A stretch of 36,841 nt of DNA from Pseudomonadota bacterium (GCA_021817985.1 JAKAFK010000034.1:1-36841); one strand, 5' to 3'; positions 16,960 through 26,529 are shown, counted from the stretch's first letter. A program made the numbers and translations. The notes: a model not told the origin generated them from the sequence alone.

Positions 16960-17501
16960 CCGGCGGCCGCGGCGATGAGATGCTCGGCTGCTTCCTGCAA
17001 GCTGGCGAATACCAACGTCCGAGCAGGAAGGTTGCCTTGCGCGAAGGTCTGCTCGCCCTTGCCCGTGGTCACCAGAATCGGCTGCGCCTTCACGGCTTCG
17101 GCCGCTTGGAGATCGCGCAACGAGTCGCCGATGGCCGGCACGCCAACGAGCTCCATGTTGTAGCGGCTCGCGATTTCGTTGTACATCCCCGGCTTGGGCT
17201 TGCGGCACCCGCAGTCGGAATCGGCGGCATGCGGGCAGTAGAACAACGCGTCGATGCGCCCGCCATGGGCGGCCAGCGCCTTGTGCATCTTGTCGTGAAT
17301 GGCGTTGAGCGTCGCCATGTCGAGCAAGCCCCGTCCGACGCCCGACTGATTGGTCGCGACCACCACCCGGAAACCGGCCTGGTTGAGCCTGCCGATGGCT
17401 TCGAGACTGCCCGGGATCGGCTTCCATTCATCCGGGCTCTTGATGAACTTGTCGCTGTCGAAGTTGATCACGCCGTCACGGTCGAGAATCACGAGTCTCA
17501 T
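16956..17501 (-). CDS. gmhB: D-glycero-beta-D-manno-heptose 1,7-bisphosphate 7-phosphatase
   Basis: A 181-residue HAD-superfamily phosphatase that removes the C7 phosphate in the route to ADP-heptose of the LPS inner core. HAD motif I is LDRDGVIN (nucleophile Asp7, acid/base Asp9), motif II ATNQSGVGRG, motif III Lys in CRKPKPGMYN, and motif IV around AIGDSLRDLQAA. The structural zinc site is Cys89, His91, Cys97 and Cys99 (CPHAADSDCGC), which separates GmhB from other HAD phosphatases. It is between glyS and plsC, as in many betaproteobacteria. Confidence 0.95.
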   Translation of the reverse strand: MRLVILDRDGVINFDSDKFIKSPDEWKPIPGSLEAIGRLNQAGFRVVVATNQSGVGRGLLDMATLNAIHDKMHKALAAHGGRIDALFYCPHAADSDCGCRKPKPGMYNEIASRYNMELVGVPAIGDSLRDLQAAEAVKAQPILVTTGKGEQTFAQGNLPARTLVFASLQEAAEHLIAAAAG

Positions 17502-17553
17502 CGGCTTGCCCCACCCTTGCGATGCCAGCGCCGCTGTCGGAGCCGCTTGTTTC

Positions 17554-19620
17554 TCAGACCGCCAGCCTGGAGAGGTCCGCGACCTGGTTCATGAGTTCTC
17601 CCAGCCAAGCCAGGAGCGCCAGCCGGTTGTGGCGAACCGTTTCTTCGTCCGCCATCACCAGCACGTCCTCGAAAAACGCGTCCACCTGCACGCGCACCCC
17701 GGCCAGCGCTTTGAGCGCGCCCTCGTAGTCTTCGTTCTCCACCAGAGAATGCACCCTCGGCGACAGGGCGTTGACGGTGTCAAACAAGGTGCGCTCGGCC
17801 CCGGCCTCGAGCAGCGCCACGTCCGGCCGCCCCACGGGCGGCGGCGCTTTCTTCAGTATATTGTGGATGCGCTTGTGGGCCGACGCAAGCGCCTGCGCCT
17901 CGGGCAGGCGCTTGAAGCTCCGGACCGCCTGCAGGCGCGCGCCCACACGGTCGACGCGCGTGGGGCGCTGCCCCACCACCGCCTCGACCTCATCGGGCTC
18001 AAAGCCTTGTTCGCGCAGCCAATATCTGAGGCGCTCCAGAATGAAGTCATGGAGGTCCACCACCACGCCATCATTGAGCGTCTGGTCGGCGAACTGCGCC
18101 GAGGCCGCCGCGAGCCACTGGACAAGATCGAGGGGGAGCGGCGTCTCGATCAGGATGCGCAGCACCCCGAGCGCATGCCGACGCAGGGCGAACGGGTCCC
18201 GGTCCCCGGTAGGCACGAGTCCGATCCCGAAGATGCCGACCAGGGTATCCAACTTGTCCGCCAGCGCCAGGCTGGCGCTCACGTCGTCCGCGGGCAGAGT
18301 ATCGCCCGCGAAGCGCGGATGGTAATGGCCTTCGATGGCCCGCGCCACGGCCTCCGGCTCACCATCATGGCGTGCGTAGTAGGCGCCCATCACGCCCTGC
18401 AGTTCAGGGAACTCGCCGACCATGTCGGTCAGGAGGTCGGCCTTGCACAACCATGCGGCCCGCGAGGCGGCCTCGGCGTCGGTCCCCAGGGCCAGGGCGA
18501 TTTCTCCGGCAAGCTTGCCTATCCGCTGCACGCGCTCGAGTTGTGTGCCGAGCTTGTTGTGATAGACCACATCCCCCAGGCGCGCGACGCGTGCCTCAAG
18601 AGGTTGCTTGCGGTCCTGATCGAAGAAGAATTTGGCGTCCGACAGACGCGCGCGCAAGACGCGTTCGTTGCCGTGGATGATCTCGGCCGGATGGTCCGTG
18701 GGCAGATTGCTCACCATGAGAAATCGCGGCTCAAGTCGGCCGGCGGCGTCCTTGAGGGGGAAATACTTCTGGTGGCTTTTCATGGACAGCGAAAGGCATT
18801 CCTGCGGAACGCTCAGGAAATCCGGGCTGAATCGCCCCTCATAGACGGCCGGATATTCCACCAGCGCCGCGACTTCGGTGATGAGATCGGAGGGATCGTC
18901 CAGCGCCGACGGGTGCGCCGCCGCCAGCAACTGGCGCTCGATCTCCTCGCGCCGCGCCTGGAAATCCGCCATCACCCAGCCTTGCGCCTGCAGGATCTGC
19001 TCGTACTGGTCGCCATGGGGGACGGGGATCGGGCCTGCGGCTAGGAAGCGGTGCCCGCAGGTGCTTGCGCGAGAGGCCACGCCCAATACCGTGCCGGGTA
19101 CCAGACGGCGGCCGTGGAGCATCACGAGCCCATGGACGGGCCGCACGAATTCGACGTCGCGCTCGCCCCAGCGCATCAGCTTGTGCACCGGGAGCGCCTT
19201 GAGCGCCTCTTCGACGAGCCGCGCCAGATGATCGTGCAGCGGCTCGCCCGGCTTTTGCCTCCGGAAAACGAAGTATTCGCCCTTGGCGTCGCGCTCGCGG
19301 CCGAGGCTGTCCACGTCCACGCCGCACGAGCGCGCGAACCCGGCCAAGGCAGGGGTGAGGGCTCCGGCCGCATCGAAGCCTGCGGCCACCGCCGGTCCCT
19401 TGCGCTCGATCAGGCGGTCCGGCTGGCGATCCAGCACCTGTTCGACCCACACGGCCAAACGACGCGGCGTCGCAAAGGCACGGGCCCGCGCCTCGTCGGC
19501 CAGGAAGCCCTCCCTTTGCAGCCCCGCGACGAGGTTGCGTTGGAAGGCCCCGGACAGGCGGCCAAGCGACTTGGGCGGCAATTCCTCGGTCAGGAGTTCG
19601 ATCAGGAGGCTATCGGCCAT
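17554..19620 (-). CDS. glyS: Glycyl-tRNA synthetase, beta subunit
   Basis: A 688-residue subunit of the bacterial alpha2beta2 glycyl-tRNA synthetase; it contributes tRNA recognition. The N-terminus (LLIELLTEELPPKSL) and the stretches FATPRRLAVWV, RKGPAVAAGFD, VEYPAVYEGRF, SMKSHQKYFPLKD, FLMVSNLPT, GNERVLRARLSDAKFFFDQD and DKLDTLVGIF are family hallmarks; the C-terminal DALR-type anticodon-binding helices end with a motif like FFEDVLVMADEETVRHNRL. It starts 18 bases after the glyQ stop and is without doubt cotranscribed with it. Confidence 0.97.
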   Translation of the reverse strand: MADSLLIELLTEELPPKSLGRLSGAFQRNLVAGLQREGFLADEARARAFATPRRLAVWVEQVLDRQPDRLIERKGPAVAAGFDAAGALTPALAGFARSCGVDVDSLGRERDAKGEYFVFRRQKPGEPLHDHLARLVEEALKALPVHKLMRWGERDVEFVRPVHGLVMLHGRRLVPGTVLGVASRASTCGHRFLAAGPIPVPHGDQYEQILQAQGWVMADFQARREEIERQLLAAAHPSALDDPSDLITEVAALVEYPAVYEGRFSPDFLSVPQECLSLSMKSHQKYFPLKDAAGRLEPRFLMVSNLPTDHPAEIIHGNERVLRARLSDAKFFFDQDRKQPLEARVARLGDVVYHNKLGTQLERVQRIGKLAGEIALALGTDAEAASRAAWLCKADLLTDMVGEFPELQGVMGAYYARHDGEPEAVARAIEGHYHPRFAGDTLPADDVSASLALADKLDTLVGIFGIGLVPTGDRDPFALRRHALGVLRILIETPLPLDLVQWLAAASAQFADQTLNDGVVVDLHDFILERLRYWLREQGFEPDEVEAVVGQRPTRVDRVGARLQAVRSFKRLPEAQALASAHKRIHNILKKAPPPVGRPDVALLEAGAERTLFDTVNALSPRVHSLVENEDYEGALKALAGVRVQVDAFFEDVLVMADEETVRHNRLALLAWLGELMNQVADLSRLAV

Positions 19621-19638
19621 GGAGGGTCTTTCGGCGAG

Positions 19639-20526
19639 TTAGGAGGCTGCGTGCAACCGCGCAAGCATGGGAAAGCCCAGCGCCTCGCGGGAGGCATGGT
19701 AGCTTTGCGCCACCAGCCGGGCGAGTGCGCGCACCCGCGCGATGTAGGCGGCGCGTTCGGTCACCGAAATGGCGCCGCGAGCATCCAGCAGATTGAAGGT
19801 GTGGGAACAGCGCATCACCATCTCGAACCCCGGCAGGGGGAGCGCGAGTTCCAGCAGCCGCTTGGCTTCGGATTCGAAGGCGTTGAACTGCTCAAGCAGC
19901 CAGTTCACATTGCTGTGCTCGAAATTGTAGCGGGACTGTTCGACCTCGTTCTGGTGGTAGACGTCCCGATAGGTGATGCCCGGCGTCCAGACGAGATCAA
20001 ACACGTTCTCGACGCCCTGAAGATACATCGCCAGGCGCTCGAGCCCATAGGTGATCTCCCCGAGCACGGGCTTGCACCTGATTCCCCCCACTTCCTGGAA
20101 GTACGTGAACTGCGTCACTTCCATCCCGTCGAGCCACACTTCCCACCCCAGCCCCCACGCCCCCAGCGTTGGCGATTCCCAGTCGTCCTCGACGAAGCGG
20201 ACGTCATGGACGCGGGTATCGATCCCGAGCGCGCGCAGCGAATCCAGGTACAGATCCTGGATGGCGTCGGGGGAGGGCTTGAGGACGACCTGGAACTGGT
20301 AGTAATGCTGAAGGCGGTTGGGATTGTCCCCGTAGCGCCCGTCCTTCGGCCGCCGTGAAGGCTGCACGTAGGCGGCCCGCCAGGGTTCGGGACCCAGGGC
20401 GCGCAGAAAGGTGGCGGTATGGAAAGTCCCGGCGCCGACTTCCATGTCGTAGGGCTGCAGCAAGGCGCATCCCTTTTCGCCCCAATAGGACTGCAGCTTT
20501 AAGATGATCTCTTGAAATGTCAGCAT
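19639..20526 (-). CDS. glyQ: Glycyl-tRNA synthetase, alpha subunit
   Basis: A 295-residue catalytic subunit of glycyl-tRNA synthetase. The class II core is seen in [38 protein letters not shown], the motif-2-like [20 protein letters not shown], and the [31 protein letters not shown] and [12 protein letters not shown] blocks. ATG 20526 is chosen over an in-frame TTG at 20541 because family proteins begin with MxTFQ. Upstream lies a terminator-like hairpin whose T run ends 13 bases before the start. Confidence 0.97.
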   Translation of the reverse strand: MLTFQEIILKLQSYWGEKGCALLQPYDMEVGAGTFHTATFLRALGPEPWRAAYVQPSRRPKDGRYGDNPNRLQHYYQFQVVLKPSPDAIQDLYLDSLRALGIDTRVHDVRFVEDDWESPTLGAWGLGWEVWLDGMEVTQFTYFQEVGGIRCKPVLGEITYGLERLAMYLQGVENVFDLVWTPGITYRDVYHQNEVEQSRYNFEHSNVNWLLEQFNAFESEAKRLLELALPLPGFEMVMRCSHTFNLLDARGAISVTERAAYIARVRALARLVAQSYHASREALGFPMLARLHAAS

Positions 20527-20539
20527 GGCTTTCCGAGGC

Positions 20540-20576
20540 AAAAATAAATCGGGGCAGCTGAGGCACCCACCCCGAT
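20540..20576 (-). terminator. Intrinsic terminator-like hairpin between lnt and glyQ
   Basis: On the minus strand ATCGGGG (20576-20570) and CCCCGAT (20554-20548) form a perfect 7-pair stem with a 15-base loop, followed at once by TTATTTTT (20547-20540). The shape fits a Rho-independent terminator for the miaB-lnt transcript, but it ends only 13 bases before the glyQ ATG, leaving no room for a glyQ promoter after it. It may thus act as a leader attenuator. Confidence 0.7.
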
Positions 20577-20585
20577 CGTTCCCCC

Positions 20586-20614
20586 ATTTTAACCGATTGC
20601 GCGCGCCCGAGAAA
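20586..20614 (-). promoter_or_regulatory. Candidate glyQ promoter upstream of the hairpin
   Basis: TAAAAT (20591-20586, minus strand) is a good -10; TTTCTC (20614-20609), a poor -35, lies 17 bases upstream. Transcription from here would begin near 20579 and copy the hairpin at once. Confidence 0.35.
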
Positions 20615-20625
20615 CCGCGCAGGAT

Positions 20626-22170
20626 TCACCGGGCTGGACGCTGCCTGCGGCCACCGACCAGGCTGAAGGCCAAAACACCCGCCGCCAGCGCCGCGACCGC
20701 GTGGTCACCGAAGCGCACGTACGGCGTGCGTCCGGCGTAGCCTTGGACCTCGCCGTTGAGCGCGCCCACCTTGAACAAAGGCAGCGTGGCGGTGACCCGC
20801 CCGCGCGGGTCGACGATCGCCGTCACGCCGGTATTGGTGGCCTGCACCTCGTAGCGCCCGGTCTCGAGCGCACGCATCTGGGAGATCTGCAGCTGTTGAT
20901 AAGGTGCTGCCGAATCGCCGAACCAGGCATCATTGCTCACGTTCACGAGCATCGTGGCGGCAGGCAGCTGGCGGATGATCTCCCGTCCGAAGGCATCCTC
21001 GTAGCAGATGTTCACGGCCACCCGCTGTCCTGCGACCGCGAGCGGCTTCTGCACGCGCGGCCCGCGGGAGAAGTCGGACATGGGGATGTGCAGGAGATGA
21101 TGGATCACCCACCCGAACACGGATTTCAGCGGAATATATTCGCCAAAAGGCACCAGATGGGATTTGCGGTAGACCTGCGTGGGCGAGCTGCCGAAGCTGA
21201 ACACGCTGTTGTAATAGTCCTGGGTGTTCCCGTCGGGGACCATTTCCGGAATGCCCGCCAGAATGTCCCCGTGCAAGGCCCTCGCGTGTCGGGCGAGCGC
21301 CGCCAGGTAGCCGCGCGGCAGGTCTGTGTAGAACAGCGGCAAAGCGGTCTCGGGCAGCACGATGAGACGCGCGCGCGATTGGTTCACGAGCCGCGCATAG
21401 GTGGTCAGCGTGCTGACGACATGATCCGGGTTCCACTTGACGTCCTCGCCCATGTCGCCTTGCAGGAGACTGACGGTCAGGGGCGCGCCGGCCGGATGGG
21501 TCCATGCGATGCGGGTCGCCCCCCACGCGGCAAGCCACAGCACCGAGAGCCCCACCAGGCAGGCGGCGCGCGCGGAACGCGCACGTGCTGCGGCCGCCGT
21601 GCGCAGCAGCGCCCCGCTCGCCACCACCGCCCACGACACGCCGTAAACGCCCAGGATCGGGGCCAGGGCGCGCAGGGGGCTGTCCGGCACCTGGGAGTAT
21701 CCCAGCGCCAGCCAGGGAAAGCCCGTGAACAGCCAACCGCGCACCCACTCCGAGAGCACCCACGCCGCAGGCGTGAACGCGAGGGCCCTGGGCACCGCCT
21801 TCAGCCGGCAGCCCGCGTGCAGGAAGCCGACCAGCGCGGGGAACAAGGCCAGGAACGCACAGAAGATGAACGTCGCAAGCCCGGCGAGCCAGGGCGACAT
21901 CGCACCGAACTCGTGCAGGCTCACATAGACCCAGCTCACGCCTCCGCCGAAGAAACCGAGCCCCCACAGGAAGCCGAGGCGGGCGGCGGCCCGCCGCCCG
22001 GGAGCGCGATCCCAGGCCCACAGGAGCCATGCCATGCTCACGATCGGGGCCGCAAACCAGTCTAGCGGGGCAAAGCCCAGCACTGCGGCCAGCCCCGCGA
22101 CCAGGGCGCCCCCGCCCATCAAGAGCGGGCGGACAGCGGCCGCGGCGCCCGGGGCCGGGGGATGCTTCAT
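20626..22170 (-). CDS. lnt: Apolipoprotein N-acyltransferase
   Basis: A 514-residue inner-membrane enzyme that adds the third acyl chain to the N-terminal Cys of lipoproteins. Several membrane helices fill residues 15-220; the periplasmic nitrilase-like domain follows. The catalytic triad is visible: Glu274 (LPETALPLF), Lys336 (YRKSHLVPFGEYIP) and Cys389 (ICYEDAFG), close to E267/K335/C387 of E. coli. A final helix is at 490-506. ATG 22170 is chosen because it gives the family length (E. coli 512); an in-frame GTG at 22236, three bases after the corC stop, is the alternative and would add 22 residues. lnt next to corC, ybeY and phoH is a conserved order. Confidence 0.93.
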   Translation of the reverse strand: MKHPPAPGAAAAVRPLLMGGGALVAGLAAVLGFAPLDWFAAPIVSMAWLLWAWDRAPGRRAAARLGFLWGLGFFGGGVSWVYVSLHEFGAMSPWLAGLATFIFCAFLALFPALVGFLHAGCRLKAVPRALAFTPAAWVLSEWVRGWLFTGFPWLALGYSQVPDSPLRALAPILGVYGVSWAVVASGALLRTAAAARARSARAACLVGLSVLWLAAWGATRIAWTHPAGAPLTVSLLQGDMGEDVKWNPDHVVSTLTTYARLVNQSRARLIVLPETALPLFYTDLPRGYLAALARHARALHGDILAGIPEMVPDGNTQDYYNSVFSFGSSPTQVYRKSHLVPFGEYIPLKSVFGWVIHHLLHIPMSDFSRGPRVQKPLAVAGQRVAVNICYEDAFGREIIRQLPAATMLVNVSNDAWFGDSAAPYQQLQISQMRALETGRYEVQATNTGVTAIVDPRGRVTATLPLFKVGALNGEVQGYAGRTPYVRFGDHAVAALAAGVLAFSLVGGRRQRPAR

Positions 22171-22239
22171 CGAACGTCGGGCCTGCGCGAGGGGAGGCGA
22201 GAGCACGGCACTTTCGCGCCGAGAGGGAGGCGTCACGGT

Positions 22240-23088
22240 TCAGGCCAATGGGGGGAGCATGCCCTCGCGCTCGGCGAGGCGTTCGACGAGAAGCGTGTGG
22301 AGCCTGCGGCTGTCCGCCCGCAGCACCTGGAAGCGGAGGGCGTCGATCGTCACCTGCTCGCCCCGCTTGGGGACGCGTCCGAACTTGCTGATCACGAGTC
22401 CGCCCACGGTATCGTAGTCGGCATGGCTGAACTGCGTGCCCAGCGCTTCGTTCAAATCCTCGATCTCGGTCAGCGCCTTGACGCGGTAACGGCCGCTGCG
22501 GTCGCGAATGATGTTGTCCTCCGCTTCGTCGAAATCGTACTCGTCTTCGATCTCGCCCACGATCTGCTCGAGCACGTCCTCGATGGTCACGAGCCCCGCG
22601 ACGCCCCCGTATTCGTCGACCACGATCGCGATGTGATTGCGGTTCGAGCGAAAATCCTTCAGGAGGACGTTGAGGCGCTTGGATTCCGGGATGAAGATGG
22701 CCGGCCTCAGCATGTCGCGCACGTTGAATTCCTCGCCGGCATAGTAGCGCAGCAAATCCTTCGCGAGCAGGATGCCGATGACATCGTCTTTTTGCCCGTC
22801 AACGACCGGAAAACGCGAATGGGCCGTCTCGATGACGAAGGGAATGAATTTCTCGGGAGGGTCCTTGATGTCGATGAGATCCATCTGCGAGCGCGGGATC
22901 ATGATTTCCCTCACCTGCATCTCGGAGACCTGCATCACGCCCTCGATCATGCTCAGGGCGTCCGCGTCCAGCAGATTGCGCTCATAGGCGGAGTGCAACA
23001 ACTCGATCAATTGGCTGCGGTCCTCCGGTTCGCGCAGCAACAGCGCACCCAGCCGTTCCAGCCAACCCGGTTTCGCGGGCTCATCCAT
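22240..23088 (-). CDS. corC: CorC/HlyC-family CBS-domain protein (YbeX)
   Basis: A 282-residue soluble protein with two CBS domains (starting near VREIMIPRSQMDLIDI and DMLRPAIFIPESKRLN) and a C-terminal CorC/HlyC transporter-associated domain (YDTVGGLVISKFGRVPKRGE). The AIVVDEYGGVAGLVTIEDVLEQIVGEI segment is typical. CorC (YbeX) was first linked to Mg2+/Co2+ efflux and more recently to ribosome assembly in E. coli; its molecular action is not settled. ATG 23088 begins the family N-terminus; the frame extends upstream into ybeY without family-like residues. Confidence 0.92.
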   Translation of the reverse strand: MDEPAKPGWLERLGALLLREPEDRSQLIELLHSAYERNLLDADALSMIEGVMQVSEMQVREIMIPRSQMDLIDIKDPPEKFIPFVIETAHSRFPVVDGQKDDVIGILLAKDLLRYYAGEEFNVRDMLRPAIFIPESKRLNVLLKDFRSNRNHIAIVVDEYGGVAGLVTIEDVLEQIVGEIEDEYDFDEAEDNIIRDRSGRYRVKALTEIEDLNEALGTQFSHADYDTVGGLVISKFGRVPKRGEQVTIDALRFQVLRADSRRLHTLLVERLAEREGMLPPLA

Positions 23089-23137
23089 CAATGTTCGATT
23101 CCTCCGGTACGTTCCCGCCGCGACCTCGGCACCCGAG

Positions 23138-23629
23138 TCACGCTGCGGCATAAGGGTCAGGGTAGCCCAGCTTCATGACGATTCGAGACTCGAGCGCTTC
23201 CATGACAGCCGCCTCGCTCTCCGTCTCGTGATCATAGCCTTGCATGTGCAGCAGGCCATGCACCACGAGGTGGGCATAATGCGCCTCGAGGCTCTTGTGC
23301 TGCTCGTGGGCCTCGCGCTCCACCACCGGGGCGCACAGCACGATATCCGCGCAGTGGGCGAACTCGGGCGCAAGCGCGTCGTCCAGACTGAAGGTCAGCA
23401 CGTTCGTCGCATAGTCCTTGCCGCGGAACTGCCGATTGAGCTCGCGGCCTTCCGGCTCGGATACGATCCGGACCGTGACCACCGCCGAATCGGAGAGCGC
23501 CGCGCCCGCCCATCGGCGAATCTGGGCCCGCGTCGGCACCCGATCCCCGGGGGGCGCGACGGCGTACTGGACGGACAAGGAAAGCCGCGAAGGCGCCCGA
23601 GGGCGGGGCTTACGCGTTCCGGCGACCAT
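23138..23629 (-). CDS. ybeY: Endoribonuclease YbeY (16S rRNA 3'-end maturation)
   Basis: A 163-residue UPF0054 zinc protein that takes part in 16S rRNA 3' maturation and ribosome quality control. The zinc motif is HGLLHMQGYDH at residues 124-134, with three His ligands. LNRQFRGKDYATNVLTF is the other family signature. Residues 1-20 are basic and variable, so the true start may be a little further in. It stands in the phoH-ybeY-corC-lnt order; a 140-base gap separates it from phoH. Confidence 0.95.
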   Translation of the reverse strand: MVAGTRKPRPRAPSRLSLSVQYAVAPPGDRVPTRAQIRRWAGAALSDSAVVTVRIVSEPEGRELNRQFRGKDYATNVLTFSLDDALAPEFAHCADIVLCAPVVEREAHEQHKSLEAHYAHLVVHGLLHMQGYDHETESEAAVMEALESRIVMKLGYPDPYAAA

Positions 23630-23769
23630 GTCTCGTGCCGATCATCTGGATCCATCGTGCCCCGGTCAAACCGAAAGCGCTCCCCTGATCATTTTTAGAT
23701 TACCACTTCCCCGCGCGGCGCGACGCCGAGGGCTGTCCTTCTCGGCGCACGCGGTCGCGCCGCCCGGGG

Positions 23770-24711
23770 CTAGGAACGGTTATCCCGCCGTTCATACGCG
23801 TTCACGATCTGCAACACGAGCGGGTGACGGACGACATCGTCGCTCTTGAAGAACGTGAAGGCGATGCCGCGAACCCCCTCCAAGACGCTTTTCGCATCGA
23901 CGAGGCCGCTCAACTGGCCCCGCGCCAGGTCGATTTGCGTGACATCGCCGGTGATCACCGCCCGCGTGCCGAAACCGATGCGGGTCAGGAACATCTTCAT
24001 CTGTTCAGGCGTGGTGTTTTGCGCCTCGTCGAGAATGATGAAGGAGTGGTTGAGCGTGCGCCCGCGCATATAGGCGAGCGGGGCGATTTCGATGGTGCCG
24101 CGCTCGAAAAGCCTTCCGACCTTCTCGAACCCCATGAGGTCGTACAACGCATCATAGAGCGGGCGCAGATACGGATCGACCTTCTGCGCCAGATCGCCCG
24201 GCAGGAAACCGAGGCGCTCGCCCGCCTCGACGGCCGGGCGCACCAGCACGATGCGCTTGACGAGATCGCGCTCCAGGGCATCGACGGCGCTCGCCACGGC
24301 GAGATAGGTCTTCCCGGTGCCGGCCGGCCCGATGCCGAAGGTGATGTCATGCCCCTGGATCTGATGCAGGTACTGCTTCTGGCGCGGCGTCCGCCCATGC
24401 AGGTCGGCCTTGCGGGTCAACAGCACCGGTGTGGCGAGTTCCTCATAGGGTGACTCCTGGCGCTTGCCCACTTCCACCAGCCCAAGCTGAATATCCTCGA
24501 CGCCCAGCGGGTTCTCCGCCCTGTCGTAGAACGCGCGCAAGGCGGTGGCCGCCAGTCGCGCCTGCACCGTTTTGCCCTTGATCACGAAGGTCTCGCCGCG
24601 GCGCGCGATGACAACGTCGAAGGCCGCTTCGACCTGGCGCAAATTCTCGTCCAGGGCACCGCACATGTTGGCGAGCCGCGCATTGTCAACCGGCGTGAAG
24701 GAGACGTCCAC
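23770..24711 (-). CDS. ybeZ: PhoH-family ATPase (YbeZ)
   Basis: A 313-residue cytosolic P-loop ATPase of the PhoH family. Walker A is GPAGTGKT at residues 128-135, Walker B FIILDEAQN, and the family segment NTTPEQMKMFLTRIGFGTRAVITGD follows; the end reads DVVRHPLVLQIVNAYE. YbeZ interacts with YbeY in E. coli and is thought to help rRNA processing. The start is GTG (24711), one base after the miaB stop; residues before it do not fit the family. Confidence 0.93.
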   Translation of the reverse strand: MDVSFTPVDNARLANMCGALDENLRQVEAAFDVVIARRGETFVIKGKTVQARLAATALRAFYDRAENPLGVEDIQLGLVEVGKRQESPYEELATPVLLTRKADLHGRTPRQKQYLHQIQGHDITFGIGPAGTGKTYLAVASAVDALERDLVKRIVLVRPAVEAGERLGFLPGDLAQKVDPYLRPLYDALYDLMGFEKVGRLFERGTIEIAPLAYMRGRTLNHSFIILDEAQNTTPEQMKMFLTRIGFGTRAVITGDVTQIDLARGQLSGLVDAKSVLEGVRGIAFTFFKSDDVVRHPLVLQIVNAYERRDNRS

Positions 24712-24712
24712 C

Positions 24713-26053
24713 TCAGGCGCCCGCCGCGGCCAATTCTCCGCGCAGCGAATGCGGCATGGCCTCGGTGATGCGAACCTCGACAAAGCCGCCAATCAGGTCG
24801 TCGCTGCCAGGGAAATTCACGACCCGGTTGTTGTCGGTGCGGCCGGCGAGTTCCCGTTCGTCCTTCCTGGCATGGCCGTCGACCAGCACGCGCTGGACGG
24901 TACCCACCATCCGGCGGCTGATGGCCTGCGCGCTTTCTTCCAGCGCGCGTTGCAGGCGTTCCAGGCGCGCCTGCTTGTCGGCGTGCGGGACGCCATCGGG
25001 CATCTCCGCCGCCGGCGTGCCCGGGCGGGCGCTGTAGAGGAAGCTGAAGCTGGCGTCGAACCCCACCTCCGCGACGAGCCGCAGTGTCGCCTCGAAGTCG
25101 GCGTCGCTCTCGCCCGGGAAGCCCACGATGAAATCGGACGAGATGGCTATCTCCGGGCGCACCGCGCGCAACCGGCGGACGATGGACTTGTATTCCAGCA
25201 CGCTGTAGCCGCGCTTCATGGCCGCGAGCACCTGGTCGGAACCGCTTTGCACCGGCAGGTGCAGATGGCTCACGAGCTGAGGCAGCCCCGCATAGGCATC
25301 GATCAGGCGCGAGGTGAACTCCACCGGATGCGACGTGGTATAGCGCACCCGCTCGATCCCCGGGATGTGGGCGACATAGGTGAGCAGGAGGGCAAAGTCG
25401 GCGGCCTCGCCGTCGTCCATCACGCCCCGATAGGCGTTGACGTTCTGCCCCAGCAGGGTCACCTCCTTGACGCCCCCGGCGGCAAGCCCCGCCACCTCCG
25501 CCAGCACGTCGCCCAAGGGCCGCGAGACCTCTTCCCCGCGCGTGTACGGCACCACGCAATAGGTGCAATACTTGCTGCAGCCTTCCATCACCGAGACGAA
25601 CGCCGTGACGCCCTCGACTCGGGCCGCCGGCAGATGGTCGAATTTCTCGATCTCGGGGAAGGACACGTCGACCTGCGGCCGGCCCGTGGCCCTGCGCTGC
25701 TGGATCAGATGCGGCAGCCGATGCAGCGTCTGCGGGCCGAACACGAGATCGACATGCGGCGCCCGCCGGACCAATGCCGCCCCCTCCTGGCTGGCGACGC
25801 ACCCCCCCACGCCGATCAGCAGATCCGGCCTGGACTTCTTGAGTTCCTTCCAGCGCCCCAAATGGTGAAAGACTTTCTCTTGCGCCTTCTCCCGCACCGA
25901 GCAGGTGTTGAACAGGATGAGATCGGCCTCTTCGGGCGATTGCGCGGGCTCCATGCGTTCCGATGCCCGCAGCAGATCGACGATCCTCGCCGAATCGTAC
26001 TCGTTCATCTGGCAGCCGAATGTCTTGATGTAGACTTTTTTTGCGGCGCTCAT
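24713..26053 (-). CDS. miaB: tRNA-2-methylthio-N6-dimethylallyladenosine synthase MiaB
   Basis: A 446-residue radical-SAM methylthiotransferase that modifies A37 of tRNAs reading UNN codons. The N-terminal domain holds the auxiliary cluster Cys14, Cys51 and Cys85 ([31 protein letters not shown]). The radical-SAM cluster is Cys159, Cys163 and Cys166 in [16 protein letters not shown]. The C-terminal TRAM domain is near [18 protein letters not shown] run of seven A follows the start codon region (26042-26036 on the minus strand), but the frame is intact. It is first of the phoH-ybeY-corC-lnt order. Confidence 0.96.
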   Translation of the reverse strand: MSAAKKVYIKTFGCQMNEYDSARIVDLLRASERMEPAQSPEEADLILFNTCSVREKAQEKVFHHLGRWKELKKSRPDLLIGVGGCVASQEGAALVRRAPHVDLVFGPQTLHRLPHLIQQRRATGRPQVDVSFPEIEKFDHLPAARVEGVTAFVSVMEGCSKYCTYCVVPYTRGEEVSRPLGDVLAEVAGLAAGGVKEVTLLGQNVNAYRGVMDDGEAADFALLLTYVAHIPGIERVRYTTSHPVEFTSRLIDAYAGLPQLVSHLHLPVQSGSDQVLAAMKRGYSVLEYKSIVRRLRAVRPEIAISSDFIVGFPGESDADFEATLRLVAEVGFDASFSFLYSARPGTPAAEMPDGVPHADKQARLERLQRALEESAQAISRRMVGTVQRVLVDGHARKDERELAGRTDNNRVVNFPGSDDLIGGFVEVRITEAMPHSLRGELAAAGA

Positions 26054-26066
26054 ACGGGGCCAGGAC

Positions 26067-26378
26067 TCACGGGGTGGCGGACGAGGCCGCTTCTTCGGCG
26101 GGGGTCATGATCCACGCCTTCTGGAGCTGGCCTTGGGCATCCAGGCGATAAAACACCTTCGCCTGCGGCGGCAACGAAACGGGAAGGATGGACCGATTGA
26201 AGGCATCGAAGATGACTGCGCCCGGCGCCATTCGCACCGGGACCTGATCGATGTCCACGAAGGGATAAGGCGCCGGCGTCAGGATCCCGACCTTGGCATC
26301 CGATGGCAATATCCTTCCGGCGACAGCCGCCGGTGCCCAGGCGAGGGCGATTGCCAAGAAAAATAGGACGTTGCGCAT
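26067..26378 (-). CDS. Small exported hypothetical protein
   Basis: A 103-residue protein I cannot assign. From ATG 26378 it starts with a clear signal peptide ([20 protein letters not shown], cleavage near residue 20-22). The mature part has [43 protein letters not shown] and [21 protein letters not shown], which suggests a small beta-rich periplasmic domain. No Cys and no lipobox. It is upstream of miaB by 13 bases and downstream of the tRNA. The frame is open above 26378, but those residues do not form a signal peptide. Confidence 0.7.
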   Translation of the reverse strand: MRNVLFFLAIALAWAPAAVAGRILPSDAKVGILTPAPYPFVDIDQVPVRMAPGAVIFDAFNRSILPVSLPPQAKVFYRLDAQGQLQKAWIMTPAEEAASSATP

Positions 26379-26453
26379 TACGCTGAGAATAGCACAAGCG
26401 CAGCGGCAGGACCATCCTGCGCCCTCCGGCTGGCTGCGCAAAGAAAAGAGATT

Positions 26454-26529
26454 TGGTGGCGAATCAGGGATTTGAACCCCGGACCAAAGGATTATGATTC
26501 CTCTGCTCTAACCACTGAGCTAATTCGCC
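26454..26529 (-). tRNA. tRNA with CAU anticodon, probably tRNA-Ile2
   Basis: The minus strand folds into a complete cloverleaf: acceptor GGCGAAT/ATTCGCC, D arm GCTC/GAGC, anticodon stem GAGGA/TCCTT with loop ATCATAA (anticodon CAT), T arm with TTCAAAT loop, discriminator A, and an encoded CCA. CAU can be elongator Met, initiator Met or lysidine-modified Ile2. The first acceptor pair is G-C and the D arm lacks initiator features. TTAGCTCAGTGGTTAGAGCA and CATAATC followed by TTGGTC match E. coli tRNA-Ile2 better than tRNA-Met, so I favour Ile2. Confidence 0.9.
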
